Positions 26,709-35,168 of a stretch of DNA of 64,000 nucleotides are shown here, piece by piece. The stretch is from CAUZIZ01 sp965218775 (GTDB lineage: Bacteria > Acidobacteriota > UBA6911 > RPQK01 > JAJDTT01). The DNA is taken from NCBI GenBank assembly GCA_965218775.1, contig CBDCLS010000005.1, positions 1,364,001 through 1,428,000 of the forward strand. The letters run 5' to 3'. Position 1 is the stretch's first letter. Each line of letters starts with the position of its first letter. Below the pieces are notes generated by a model. The model was not told where the DNA came from and made no database searches. It saw only the letters and a list, made by a program, of their open reading frames with translations. Both the position numbers and the translations under genes were made by a program.

Positions 26709-27074
26709 GTGACAGTACGTCGGCTCCCCTCCTGTCCCAGCTCTCCGAATTGTGTCTCCAGCCAGGCTGATAACCCAGCCCAGCAGATTCAACCCTTCCC
26801 CTTGAAGGTCGACGCCGCACGTTCGCTGTCGGCCCTGCGGCGCCTCATCGAAAAGCTGCCAGGTGCGCGGGTGGTGGAGATCCAACCAGACTATCTCCAG
26901 ACCGAGTTCACCAGCCGAATTCTCCGCTTTGTCGACGATGTCGAATTCCTCCTCGACCCGGAGGCAAATGTCGTTCACGTGCGCTCGGCTTCACGGAAGG
27001 GCTACTGGGACTTCGGCGCCAATCGGAAGCGGGTTGAGCAGATCCGAAGGGCCTATTTAAGTAGTCAGGACTAG
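26709..27074 (+). CDS. DUF1499 family protein
   Basis: A ~121-residue protein with the DUF1499 hallmarks: N-terminal CPSSPNCVSSQA, and later EFTSRILRFVDDVEFLLD and VVHVRSASRKGYWDFGANRKRVE. The function of the family is not established; many members are membrane or lipid-anchored. Start is a GTG with weak ribosome-binding site and no signal peptide is obvious, so the N-terminus may be shorter than in relatives. Confidence 0.82.
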   Translation: MTVRRLPSCPSSPNCVSSQADNPAQQIQPFPLKVDAARSLSALRRLIEKLPGARVVEIQPDYLQTEFTSRILRFVDDVEFLLDPEANVVHVRSASRKGYWDFGANRKRVEQIRRAYLSSQD

Positions 27075-27128
27075 AGCCCCTTGGTCGATGAAAAGTTCAC
27101 AACCTGGTCAAGTATGGGAAGGGCTCCC

Positions 27129-27257
27129 ATGCCCATGCCTTTGCCTTTGTCCTCACCTCTGCCCCTGCGTCACCCTGACCGCAAGACGGCAGATTAAGGG
27201 GGAGGCAAAGGCACAGGCAAAGGCAAGTTTGAAGGCAAGGGTAAGGGCTAAGGCAAC
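27129..27257. repeat. Low-complexity inverted repeat (CTTTGC/GCAAAG units)
   Basis: A GCCTTTGCCTTTG tract near 27137-27150 and a GGCAAAGGCACAGGCAAAGG tract near 27203-27222 face each other. It fills the spacer after the DUF1499 gene. No coding frame is convincing. Confidence 0.6.
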
Positions 27258-27340
27258 AAGACGATGCGAATCTAGATGCCACAGTGCTACTCGGCGGTAT
27301 GAGGTTGCTCGCTACATCCAGGTCGGCGTCGCCGGCCTGG

Positions 27341-27555
27341 TCACTTACGGTAGGTGATCCAGGCGGGCGAACCCCAGGCAATTCCATCCTCCTGCAGGAC
27401 GCGAACGTAGTAATAGGATTCTCCGGAGGCAGGGGCCTCGCTATCGACGAAATCCAGCTTCAGGCTGGGCTGGTCCGGATTGCCGGTGTAGAGGATCTTA
27501 GCATCGCGGATCAAAGTCCGCCCTTCTCTGCAGTCGTTCACCCAGGTGTGGAGTA
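27341..27555 (-). pseudogene. C-terminal remnant of a DUF3604-type protein
   Basis: The frame reads ...GRTLIRDAKILYTG...GESYYYVRVLQEDG...WGSPAWITYRK and stops at 27341, which is what the C-terminus of the large (about 600 residue) DUF3604 family looks like. Only about 70 residues remain; the upstream part is replaced by the vapBC promoter and genes. Insertion of vapBC may have truncated it. Confidence 0.55.
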
Positions 27556-27584
27556 TTGACATATGTATGAATCAGTGATATGTT
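27556..27584 (+). promoter_or_regulatory. Sigma70-type promoter of vapBC with ATATG repeats
   Basis: TTGACA (27556-27561), 17-nt spacer, TATGTT (27579-27584). ATATG repeats at about 27561, 27577 and 27590 could form the VapB operator. The expected transcription start, about 7 nt downstream, coincides with the ATG at 27592, so the message may be leaderless. Confidence 0.55.
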
Positions 27585-27591
27585 CGACCAT

Positions 27592-27822
27592 ATGAGGCGA
27601 ACAACTCTTGTTCTTGAGGAAGCTTGCCTGGCAGGCGTGCGGGAGCTGGCTCACCAACAGAGCCGGAATCTGTCTCAAGTAGTCAATGAATTGCTCACCG
27701 AAGGATTGCAGCGACGCAAGAAGAGGCGCTCGGAGCGCTTCCAGCTACCCTCTTATTCGATGGGTAAGCCGCGGATCAACCTGGGGGATCGAGACACCCT
27801 GGAAGCCCTGATGGACCCCTGA
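27592..27822 (+). CDS. vapB: VapB-like antitoxin (ribbon-helix-helix)
   Basis: About 76 residues beginning MRRTTLVLEEACLAGVRELA, a ribbon-helix-helix DNA-binding N-terminus, followed by a basic and then acidic tail that would wrap the toxin. An ATG four codons upstream overlaps the -10 element and is therefore rejected as start. The stop overlaps the vapC start (TGATG), typical of antitoxin-toxin pairs; VapB normally represses the operon. Confidence 0.82.
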   Translation: MRRTTLVLEEACLAGVRELAHQQSRNLSQVVNELLTEGLQRRKKRRSERFQLPSYSMGKPRINLGDRDTLEALMDP

Positions 27823-28274
27823 TGGCCGGCATCGTTGACACCAACATTCTGCTCTATGCCGCCAACAACGATGCCGATGAATCCCCAGGCGCCCGCAGTT
27901 TTCTCAGCCAAGCCGCGGGGAGCTCCGATCAATGGTACTTGACGGAAGGCATCCTCTACGAATTCTTACGGGTTGCCACTCATGCCAGAGTTTTCGATCG
28001 TCCGCTGAGTTGGCGAGAAGCTCTCGACTTCCTAAATCCATTCCTTGCCACCCCCCGTTTCCAGGTCGTCTATGGAGAAGAGGATCACTGGCACTTGCTA
28101 CAACTTGTCTTGGAGAAGCTGAACCGTCCTGCCGGCAACCTGTTCTTCGATGTGCGAACGGTCACCCTGATGCGAGAGCACGGCATCCGTGAGATTTACA
28201 CCACCGACAGCGATTTTCTTCAGTTCTCTGACATTCGAGTCCTTAATCCCCTGCGGCCACCCGAGTCGCCTTGA
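27822..28274 (+). CDS. vapC: VapC-like PIN-domain toxin
   Basis: A 150-residue PIN-domain ribonuclease. The acidic active-site residues are visible: Asp6 (IVDTNILLYA), Glu47 (ILYEFLRV), Asp110 (NLFFDVRTVTL) and Asp129/Asp131 (YTTDSDFLQF). VapC toxins cut RNA, often tRNA or rRNA, and are neutralised by VapB. Start overlaps the antitoxin stop. The pair sits beside a truncated DUF3604 gene, suggesting horizontal arrival. Confidence 0.88.
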   Translation: MAGIVDTNILLYAANNDADESPGARSFLSQAAGSSDQWYLTEGILYEFLRVATHARVFDRPLSWREALDFLNPFLATPRFQVVYGEEDHWHLLQLVLEKLNRPAGNLFFDVRTVTLMREHGIREIYTTDSDFLQFSDIRVLNPLRPPESP

Positions 28275-28320
28275 CCTCGACCACCATGACTCGTCCATAA
28301 CCCACAATCTCCAGAGTACT

Positions 28321-28382
28321 AGGCCGAAGTCCTATTCTTCCGAGCCTTTGGCTCGGGCGGCGGCCTGGAGCCCACCGCTACG
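28321..28382 (-). repeat. R1 nested hairpin repeat, copy 2 (left end missing)
   Basis: Shares AGGCCGAAGT, the CCGAGCC-TTT-GGCTCGG hairpin, and CGGCCTGGAGCCCACCGCTACG region with copy 1; about 15 bp of the other outer arm are missing. Lies between vapC and the GH88-like gene. Confidence 0.8.
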
Positions 28383-28487
28383 CCGATCGCAGCTCTGTCG
28401 GACTTCCTGAGACCTACTCGATAGCGACGACAGCTCGTTCGTGCTATTTTCCAGATCGGTGCGGCTCACGAAAGGAGTATCTCGATC

Positions 28488-30245
28488 ATGGCCTTTCTCC
28501 TTCTGCTACTCTTGGCGCTTGGGCTCCCGCTCTCCGCGATGAATCTGGAAAACCTCCTGGAAGAAGCCGACCTGCCAGAAATGAGTCGATTCGAAATCGG
28601 TCTGACCCGACAGGAGACTCCCGTCACAGCTCTACTCGGACCCGAACACCTGGCGCTAAAAACCGACAAGATCCGAGTGCTCGTGATCGGCGGCCTGGAC
28701 GGCGAGCTGGAATCGGTGAAATCCGTACTTGCCTGTCTCGAGTGGTTCTCGTCGGACGAAGCGGCAAAGCCTCTCCATCAACGCTTCACACTATCCGCAG
28801 TCCCCTTCGCCTATCCCGACACGCCAACCCAGGCATCAGGAGAGACGGACAAGCCATCGGGGCAACCCGGCTACCCACCTCAAGGCGAGGCCTACGGCGG
28901 AGTGCAGCGCCCAGAGACGGCCCATCTTTGGCGCTGGATCGGGATGCATGCGCCCGACCTACTGCTGGAACTGCGGCAATCGGAAAATGCAAGGTGGCTG
29001 ATCCCCCGGTCGACAAGGCTTCAGTGGAAGCAGCTGGCAGAGACTCTGAAGCCGGCGCGGCGCCTACCTCCCCGCTCAACCGGGCTGCTGTCCCGGATCG
29101 GAGAGATCGCTCCCGGTGGCACCGGCACCGTCCCGTCCCTGGGCCTGGAAGTACCCCTCAAGGAAAGTCAGCAGCAGTTCGCAAGGCTACTCGAGGCCCT
29201 GCTCCAGAGCGGATTTCAAGGTCCGTCGCCAGCACGGCAGGAATTGAAACGCCGCTTGAACCGTTCCCCGTTGGAGATCGCCGCCCAGCTGGCCGAACGA
29301 TACGGCCACGAGCTGTCACAGGTCGCCTACATCCCCGCTGTGGCCCTGATCGGCAGGCTGAGACTGGGCCAACTCACGCAGAACAACCAGCACCTCCTGG
29401 ATGTGGAGCGCATCGTTGAGCCCTACACAACCGGCGTCCGGCCATCCCTTCCCAATCCCCCTAACGGCAGCCACCTCTCCGGGCATCTCGTCTTCAGCGA
29501 GCTCGCTCGTTTAACCGGAAAGAAGAAGTATCTCGAGATTGCTCGTAGGGCAGCGGACCTGGGATTCGATAAGAATGGTGAACCCAGATCCTCCATGCCC
29601 TTCCACAATGAGATGAGCGATGCCGTCTTTATGGGCTGTCCGATCCTGGCTCAGGTGGGCCAGCTGACGAAAGAGACCAGGTATTTCGACATGTGTCTGC
29701 GGCACATGAGCTTTATGCTTCGCTTGAATCTACGAAAAGATGGTTTGCATCGCCATTCCCCTCTACACGAATCTGCCTGGGGGCGAGGCAACGCCTTTCC
29801 GGCGCTGGGATTGGCACTGTCGCTGAGCGACCTGCCAGGCGATCATCCTGGCCGAGGGGAGATGCTAGAGGCCTTCCGGTCTCACGTCCGAGCTCTCGTC
29901 AAGCACCAGGACTCGAGCGGCTGCTGGCACCAGGTGGTCGATGTACTCGGCAGCTACCGGGAGCTGAGTTGCACCTGCATGATTACTTTTTCGCTGCTGC
30001 GAGGCCTACGATCGGGCTGGCTCGAGAAAGAGCTCTATCTGCCGGTGATCGAGAAAGCCTGGAAGGCGATCCGCCTGCGCGTAGCTGCGGACGGGAGCCT
30101 GGTCGACGTCTGCACAGGTACCGGGAAAGGCAAGGACCGACGCTATTACCTCGACCGAAAAGCTATTCTGGGACCCGATCCGAGGGGAGGCGCCATGGCA
30201 CTCCTGGTTGCCACGGAAATGGCGATGTGGCTGGGAGAAAAGTAG
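28488..30245 (+). CDS. Secreted GH88/GH105-like glycoside hydrolase with extra N-terminal domain
   Basis: A 585-residue protein with a signal peptide (MAFLLLLLLALGLPLSA). Residues about 20-260 form a domain not clearly identified; segments VLVIGGLDGELESV and PDLLLELRQSENAR recall M14 carboxypeptidase/esterase-like folds but metal ligands are not obvious. Residues about 300-585 look like the (alpha/alpha)6 barrel of unsaturated glucuronyl/rhamnogalacturonyl hydrolases: LTGKKKYLEIARRAADLGF, NEMSDAVFMGCPILAQVG (Asp in the catalytic place), ESAWGRGNAFPALGLAL. It probably degrades plant or algal acidic sugars; substrate is inference. Confidence 0.7.
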   Translation: MAFLLLLLLALGLPLSAMNLENLLEEADLPEMSRFEIGLTRQETPVTALLGPEHLALKTDKIRVLVIGGLDGELESVKSVLACLEWFSSDEAAKPLHQRFTLSAVPFAYPDTPTQASGETDKPSGQPGYPPQGEAYGGVQRPETAHLWRWIGMHAPDLLLELRQSENARWLIPRSTRLQWKQLAETLKPARRLPPRSTGLLSRIGEIAPGGTGTVPSLGLEVPLKESQQQFARLLEALLQSGFQGPSPARQELKRRLNRSPLEIAAQLAERYGHELSQVAYIPAVALIGRLRLGQLTQNNQHLLDVERIVEPYTTGVRPSLPNPPNGSHLSGHLVFSELARLTGKKKYLEIARRAADLGFDKNGEPRSSMPFHNEMSDAVFMGCPILAQVGQLTKETRYFDMCLRHMSFMLRLNLRKDGLHRHSPLHESAWGRGNAFPALGLALSLSDLPGDHPGRGEMLEAFRSHVRALVKHQDSSGCWHQVVDVLGSYRELSCTCMITFSLLRGLRSGWLEKELYLPVIEKAWKAIRLRVAADGSLVDVCTGTGKGKDRRYYLDRKAILGPDPRGGAMALLVATEMAMWLGEK

Positions 30246-30274
30246 CAACGACTCAAGCACCAACCTTCGAAGCC

Positions 30275-30426
30275 CCAAGATACAAGATACAAACAAATTC
30301 CAAATCACAAGCATCAAATCTCAAACTAAAACCCACAGCGGCGAGCTGATCTGGGGATCTGGTGCTCGGAATCTTGGATTCGTTTGGAGCTTAGTGCTTG
30401 GGATTTGTTTGTATCTTGTATCTTGG
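30275..30426. repeat. AT-rich inverted repeat (CCAAGATACAAG type)
   Basis: Left end CCAAGATACAAGATACAAAC (30275) and right end reading its complement up to 30426 match over at least 23 bp, with degenerate AAATC/TCCAAA words inside. A single arm of the same type occurs at 51944-52010. Confidence 0.8.
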
Positions 30427-30449
30427 TGATTGGAATTTGGCTTCAGAGC

Positions 30450-31403
30450 CTAGGCAGCAAGGCTCTCGGTCGCCTTATTCAGTTTTGTCTGAAGTTCCTC
30501 GGGATGGCCGAAATCGACATCGAACACGTTCGAGACCTCTGCAAGTCTCTGCGACATCCCTTCCAAAACCAACCGTACCGCAATCTCATCCATGCCTAGA
30601 ATTTGATCGGCTGCGACTCTTGCCTTTTGGCAGGCTGCTTGAGAGTCGTCGCTGGTCCAGACTTCGGCGAAGGGCCCGGAAAGAGCGACGGCTCTCACCA
30701 GCGGTGCCAAATTCGGATCTAGATCTTCGACATCGGCGGGATCGTGGCTTCCCCGTATCGCTACATGGAACAACTCGGGCAGCTGCCACATTTCCTGAAC
30801 CCAGACTCCCGTTTCGGCATGGTCGGTTCCAGCATACCTCCGCTCTAGAGCAAGCAATCGATTGTGGTCACCTCCTGCCCGCTTCATCAGTTCGGCATAG
30901 CCTTCTGGAAAAGCCTCGTTCAAAACCAGCATCCCGATATCCTGCAGCAGTGCCGCCAGAAAAACCTCTTCCTTCCTGGTCTCTCCGGCCCAGGGGCAAA
31001 GGCACCTGCCAGCAGTGGCAGCCAGCACGGAGCGGCGCCAGTAAGCGGCATGGTCGAACTCCCGAGAGCCAAATTTTCGCAGACCATCAAACAGGGAGAA
31101 GCTCAAAGCGACAGAATACAGGCGATCTGCACCAAGAAGCGTCGCAGCGTGGGTAATCGTATTGACGTCGTGCCGAAGACTGTAGAAGGCGGAGTTGACG
31201 ATCTTGAGGATCCTGGCCGCTAGCGCCGGGTCCAGGCTGATTGCTTCGGAGGCTTCATCCAGTCCTACCCCAGGATTATCTCGTAGCTTGAGGAGCCTCA
31301 AAGCAATGCCGGGCGGACTGGGCAAATTGCAACTCCGGACCCGCTGCCACCAACCTCTTCCCTGGAGCTCACCCCCCTGATTGGGATTCGACTGTAGCTG
31401 CAT
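30450..31403 (-). CDS. HDOD-domain signalling protein
   Basis: A 317-residue soluble protein with the HDOD pattern: LPSPPGIALRLLKLRDNP, ISLDPALAARILKIVNSAFY, ITHAATLLGADRLYSVALS, and LAALLQDIGMLVLNEAFPE where the HD-type metal residues are not conserved, as is normal for HDOD. These domains act as non-catalytic signalling modules in motility and stress pathways. It has no attached output domain and is monocistronic. A hairpin overlaps its 3' end. Confidence 0.88.
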   Translation of the reverse strand: MQLQSNPNQGGELQGRGWWQRVRSCNLPSPPGIALRLLKLRDNPGVGLDEASEAISLDPALAARILKIVNSAFYSLRHDVNTITHAATLLGADRLYSVALSFSLFDGLRKFGSREFDHAAYWRRSVLAATAGRCLCPWAGETRKEEVFLAALLQDIGMLVLNEAFPEGYAELMKRAGGDHNRLLALERRYAGTDHAETGVWVQEMWQLPELFHVAIRGSHDPADVEDLDPNLAPLVRAVALSGPFAEVWTSDDSQAACQKARVAADQILGMDEIAVRLVLEGMSQRLAEVSNVFDVDFGHPEELQTKLNKATESLAA

Positions 31404-31716
31404 AGTCGGGAATTATACTCGGTCAGGACTCGGTATTTTTGTGCGCGCAATCACATCTCGCGAGAAATTGTTCGAAAAATTGTTACGGGTTACGAATTGG
31501 CCGCGGTCGGATATAGCTCCCCATCCATTTCCCTTGGTGAAAGCTGATCAACGTTTGTAGGCTGATCGGGTAGGACTTCTTTCAACCCACCTGGACTATC
31601 GCTTTTCTCTCAGCAGAGCCTTCACTTTCTCGGCGTGCGCTTGGGCCTTGGCAGTCTCCTCCCTGGCCTGATAGATCTCCCTGGGACACTGGTTTCAGGA
31701 ACACCCGGACGTCTTT
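31404..31716. other. Spacer with a short coding remnant (31596-31680, minus strand)
   Basis: The minus-strand frame ending at 31596 reads EIYQAREETAKAQAHAEKVKALLREKR, an Ala/Glu/Lys-rich helix that looks like a protein C-terminus. No start or upstream part is present, so it may be a gene remnant. The rest is AT-richer than average and shows nothing recognisable; it likely holds the hdod-gene promoter. Confidence 0.35.
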
Positions 31717-32124
31717 GTGTTCGTCAAACAAGAGGGAGAAATGGTCCGCTGGGAACCCCTCAGAGGAGAGCCGAACAGGATCGGCTCCAGTGCTGAGCTC
31801 AGCCGGTTTGTCGTGGCCGACCAGGAAGTCGCTCCCCACCACGCAACCATCAGTCTGACAGAGGCCGGATGGCAGATCGAGCAAGGAGATCCGGAGGCAA
31901 TCCTCCTGTTGAATCAAAAACCCGTCTCCCGGGCCGTGATCGTACCCGACGACGTGGTCAACCTGGGTTCTCAGCGACTCCTGATCCGACTCAAGGCGGT
32001 CTCCTGGATGTGGCCTCTGCCGGTAGCCTTCCTGGTGACACTGTTGTCTGCAGCAGTCTTCAGCGTAGGACGAAGGACTGCCAGTGTTGCCAAGCCCAGT
32101 CCGGCAGAGCCGCGGACGACTTGA
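31717..32124 (+). CDS. FHA-like domain protein with C-terminal membrane anchor
   Basis: About 135 residues from a GTG; upstream in-frame codons back to a stop at 31672 read LGHWFQEHPDVF, so a slightly longer product is possible. Residues 10-95 look like an FHA domain (NRIGSSAELSRFVVADQEVAPHHATISLTE, ILLLNQKPV, VNLGSQRLLIRL). The usual S-R-x-H phosphothreonine-contact motif is A-P-H-H, so binding may be weakened. Residues about 98-117 form one membrane helix (MWPLPVAFLVTLLSAAVFSV). No kinase partner is adjacent. Confidence 0.55.
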   Translation: MFVKQEGEMVRWEPLRGEPNRIGSSAELSRFVVADQEVAPHHATISLTEAGWQIEQGDPEAILLLNQKPVSRAVIVPDDVVNLGSQRLLIRLKAVSWMWPLPVAFLVTLLSAAVFSVGRRTASVAKPSPAEPRTT

Positions 32125-32277
32125 CTTTTCAACGACGTGAAGCCAAGTTCCGAGGAGAAAGCAGGACAACAGCACAATCTCCACTATACCCGACCTGAAG
32201 TTCCCCCCTGAATGATCCGGCGCCGGACGGGCCGCACTCGATAACCTGCGCCCAATCCCCAGTGATATCATGACCGA

Positions 32278-33159
32278 ATGCCTGCGTTCTCCCAACACGA
32301 CTTGAAGTGCACTGCCCTGACCTTTGACATTGAAGGGGAGTATCTCGAGTCAGAAGCCTATGGAAATGGCCACATTAACGACACCTACCTGGTACTCTAT
32401 CGACACAACGACCACCTTCGTAGGTACATTCACCAACGCGTGAACCATCAGGTGTTCAAAGACCCGCCCGCGCTGATGGAAAACATCGAGCGGGTCACCC
32501 GACACTTGCACGACAAGCTCAAGGCGGAGGGAGAGAGGGAACACCGCCGCAAGGCTTTAACCCTGATTCCAACCCGAAGCGGTGCTTCGTTCCACCGCGA
32601 CCAGCAGGGCAATTTCTGGCGCGCCTATCATTTCATCCAGGACACCCTGTCGCACCAGTCCATCGAGTCTCCTGCCCTCGCTCGGGAAGCGGGCCTGGCT
32701 TTCGGAACCTTCCAGTCACTACTGATCGATCTTCCTCCCCCTCGGCTGCACGAAACCATCCCCGACTTTCACCACACGCCTCAGCGATTTCGCAGGTTCC
32801 AGGAAATGCTGTCGCAGGACTCGCTCAACCGGGCAGCCAGCGCAACACCGGAAGACGAACGAGATCTCTCGAAGGTGAAAATGCGGATGCCACTGTTCCA
32901 AGCCCTGGCTAGCGGATACCTCGAGGGAACGAGGCGATTTCTGAGAACGATCGAACGCCAATTACTGGCGTTCTCCGGCAGGCTGATCACCTTCGAGATC
33001 GGGCTCCGATTCCTGACCGACTACCTTGAAGGCGACGTCTATTTCAAAATCCATCGGGAAGGCCAGAATCTGGACCGATGCCGCTCCCAGTTCGAGCTGG
33101 TGAGATCCATCGCCGCTCAAGAAGACGAGATGAATCTGCTGGTCGAATCCCTCGCGTGA
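32278..33159 (+). CDS. NahK-like sugar kinase (APH fold) lacking the catalytic segment
   Basis: A 293-residue protein whose ends match N-acetylhexosamine 1-kinase-like phosphotransferases: FDIEGEYLESEAYGNGHINDTYLV, HQRVNHQVFKDPPALMENI, and at the end MTDYLEGDVY-type LRFLTDYLEGDVYFKI followed by HREGQNLDRCRSQFELV. The family is about 360 residues. The stretch carrying the catalytic HND loop and the DFG-like metal motif is absent: sequence passes from QEMLSQDSLNRAAS straight to ATPEDERDLSKV, as if ~70 residues were cut out in frame. It should be inactive as a kinase unless the assembly is wrong. Confidence 0.72.
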   Translation: MPAFSQHDLKCTALTFDIEGEYLESEAYGNGHINDTYLVLYRHNDHLRRYIHQRVNHQVFKDPPALMENIERVTRHLHDKLKAEGEREHRRKALTLIPTRSGASFHRDQQGNFWRAYHFIQDTLSHQSIESPALAREAGLAFGTFQSLLIDLPPPRLHETIPDFHHTPQRFRRFQEMLSQDSLNRAASATPEDERDLSKVKMRMPLFQALASGYLEGTRRFLRTIERQLLAFSGRLITFEIGLRFLTDYLEGDVYFKIHREGQNLDRCRSQFELVRSIAAQEDEMNLLVESLA

Positions 33160-33234
33160 GAGATCCGGGCCAGAGGTCCGGGCTAAAGTTTTCCTGACAT
33201 TTTCCGAAGAGTCTCTGAAGATGGGGAAGGTGAC

Positions 33235-34056
33235 ATGCATGCCTTCGGCAGCTTCGTTCGAGTTGCGAATACAGCGCTGATGGACATGGCGTCGCGTCAA
33301 AACACGATGGGACAATCAGTAAATCACTTTTTCGGAGATGCGGTTCCCAAGCCGGCTCGACTCTATATCTTGGCGGTCATCTTCGTGGGGCTTTCCCTGG
33401 GCATCCATGCCCTGGTCCAAACATTCATCCATGTCTCCTGGAGCTGGCTCTGGCTTGCCGGCCTTTGCACTCTAACCAGTTGCCTGTCAATCAAGGTCAC
33501 GTTCGCACAAGCCAGAATAGGATCCTTGACCGTAAGCGTGAGCGATTTCTGTATCTTCGCGGCTCTACTGATCTTCGGCCTTCCGGTAGCCGTGGTCATT
33601 GCCATGATTGAGGGCCTGGTTAGCGGCTTGAAAACAGGAGTCCGGCACCTCTACAAATACTTGTTCAACATCGCCCAGCTGGCTTTGGTAACGTCGGTCA
33701 TAGGTTCGGTCCTCCAGCACTTGCAGCAGCGCCCGCCTGCCCTGGGATCGAGCCAGACAGAGCTGATTGCCGAACTCGCTCTGAAGGTCCTTTTTTGCAG
33801 TCTACTCTACTTCATCTTCAACTCGACTCTGGTGGCAATGGCAGTTGCCCTTGTGACCGTACAATCTCTAGCCCTCGTGTGGAGGGCTGATTTTCTGTGG
33901 GTTTGCCCTACCAACTTGTTGAATACATTGACCGCAGCGGTTGCCTTCTTTTCGGCCGCCCCATTGTTCTACGCCATAGCACTGGTTCTGGTACCGCTGA
34001 TTGTGAGCAGCTACTATAGCCACCGAATCAAACTCGCCCAGCAACCGGCAGTTTGA
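33235..34056 (+). CDS. Integral membrane protein resembling a MASE-type sensory domain
   Basis: ATG 33235 follows GGGGAAGG. A 273-residue protein with about seven to eight hydrophobic segments between residues 45 and 265 (LYILAVIFVGLSLGIHALV, FCIFAALLIFGLPVAVVIAM, LVPLIVSSYY). Similar membrane regions precede HD-GYP or GGDEF domains in other bacteria, for example the segment FGLPVAVVIAMIEGLVSGLK followed by FNIAQLAL. Here no output domain follows. Function unknown. Confidence 0.6.
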   Translation: MHAFGSFVRVANTALMDMASRQNTMGQSVNHFFGDAVPKPARLYILAVIFVGLSLGIHALVQTFIHVSWSWLWLAGLCTLTSCLSIKVTFAQARIGSLTVSVSDFCIFAALLIFGLPVAVVIAMIEGLVSGLKTGVRHLYKYLFNIAQLALVTSVIGSVLQHLQQRPPALGSSQTELIAELALKVLFCSLLYFIFNSTLVAMAVALVTVQSLALVWRADFLWVCPTNLLNTLTAAVAFFSAAPLFYAIALVLVPLIVSSYYSHRIKLAQQPAV

Positions 34057-34132
34057 GTCAGCACACCCGAGTTCCCGAATCCCTCCCCGTTTGACAGCAA
34101 TAACCAGACTTGTCACACTGTTAGGTAATCCC

Positions 34133-34624
34133 ATGAACAAGCATGTCATCCTGATTGTCTCAGTACTCTTGGGGACATCTGTTTTTGGGCAGTGGACCCC
34201 GGAAAAGCCACGAATCTCATCTGGCTCAGTCAACCTTCTCCTGGAAACGTTTTGGACCGTCGAGTCCCAACAGGAGGGGAAGGTTTTACTCAGCGGCCGA
34301 CTGACCTTTGAAAACCTGAGTGATACTGCCATCCCGGTGGGGGAGGTATTTATCCGCTCCAGGGGTGAGACTCAGGAAGCCCTGTGGCCTCTTGAAATTA
34401 GCGGGCTACTGAAGCAACCGATACCGCTGGACCTGACCAGGACCCAGCTGTTGGAGAGGAGTATCACCGGTCAAGTGCTTCAGCCTTCGGATAGGGCCTC
34501 CTTCGTCGCGACCTTTCTGGTTTCACGCGACCTGCCGTCCGAGGTCGAACTGCTATTGGGTGATCTGGGAACGGTGAGGCTGGGCAACGTCTGGCCCATG
34601 CCAAACCAGCCTCCTCATCGGTAG
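34133..34624 (+). CDS. Secreted hypothetical protein
   Basis: The ATG at 34133 gives a signal peptide (MNKHVILIVSVLLGTSVFGQ); codons upstream are not credible. The mature ~145 residues look beta-rich (LLSGRLTFENLSDTAIPVGEVFI, LQPSDRASFVATFLVSRD) like an extracellular sandwich domain. No family recognised. Confidence 0.6.
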   Translation: MNKHVILIVSVLLGTSVFGQWTPEKPRISSGSVNLLLETFWTVESQQEGKVLLSGRLTFENLSDTAIPVGEVFIRSRGETQEALWPLEISGLLKQPIPLDLTRTQLLERSITGQVLQPSDRASFVATFLVSRDLPSEVELLLGDLGTVRLGNVWPMPNQPPHR

Positions 34625-34916
34625 TCCAACCTCGCCATCATTCGAATTATCTGGCCAATGTTGCGGGCTTAGTACTCCCTTCCATAAATACAATGATGTA
34701 ATGTGGCGAGCGCGACGGGTCGAGTTCACGAAGCGACGACGATCTCGATGCTTTGTATCTTGGAGGAGGAGCGACAAAGAAATCGGCGCGAAAGTGGAAC
34801 AAGCTGGCACAGTCCTCTTAGAGAGGATAGTACCCGGTATAAGTGCGTGCCAACGGTCGACAATTGGAAGCAACAATGTCGGCCCTCTTTGCTAGATTTA
34901 CCGAGGAGGGTTAGGC
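34625..34916. other. Spacer with CTTAGTACTCCCTTCCATAA motif
   Basis: The motif at 34668-34689 recurs at 35223-35243 with one change and, in shorter form, at the pstC start. The GC-rich stretch 34700-34790 (GGCGAGCGCGAC ... GGAGGAGGAGCGAC) faintly resembles the variable-arm hairpin cores but has no matching outer arms. No gene was recognised. Confidence 0.4.
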
Positions 34917-35168
34917 ATGACCAAAGGAGCTCTGAAAGATATCCAGGAAAAGATGGAGAAGTCATTACCCTACGAGGCGGAGGACCTCTTCAATTACATC
35001 GACCGCCTCAAGAGCGAGTTCACCAGAATCGCCAAGTTCGTTTGTGATGACTACCGCGGACGGGACGTAAGCGAATGGAATCGAGCCGAAGCCCAGGTTA
35101 AACAGGCCTTCGCTGTAGTCGGTATCGAAGGTGGAGAGATTCTGCCCGGCTCGGAGATTCGCGAGTAA
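34917..35168 (+). CDS. Small hypothetical protein
   Basis: An 83-residue product with a strong ribosome-binding site (GAGGAGGG) before ATG 34917. Mostly helical and charged (LKDIQEKMEKSLPYEAEDLF, NYIDRLKSEFTRIAKFV), ending GEILPGSEIRE. No signal peptide or membrane segment. No family recognised; the good start and codon pattern suggest it is expressed. Confidence 0.55.
   Translation: MTKGALKDIQEKMEKSLPYEAEDLFNYIDRLKSEFTRIAKFVCDDYRGRDVSEWNRAEAQVKQAFAVVGIEGGEILPGSEIRE

Noticed and set aside
27119..27260. CRISPR-like array in the GCAAAG/CTTTGC region
   Set aside because: Units are short, face each other and lack uniform spacers; it is a low-complexity inverted repeat.
34700..34800. Fifth copy of the variable-arm hairpin family
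   Set aside because: The core is only loosely similar and no complementary outer arms could be found.
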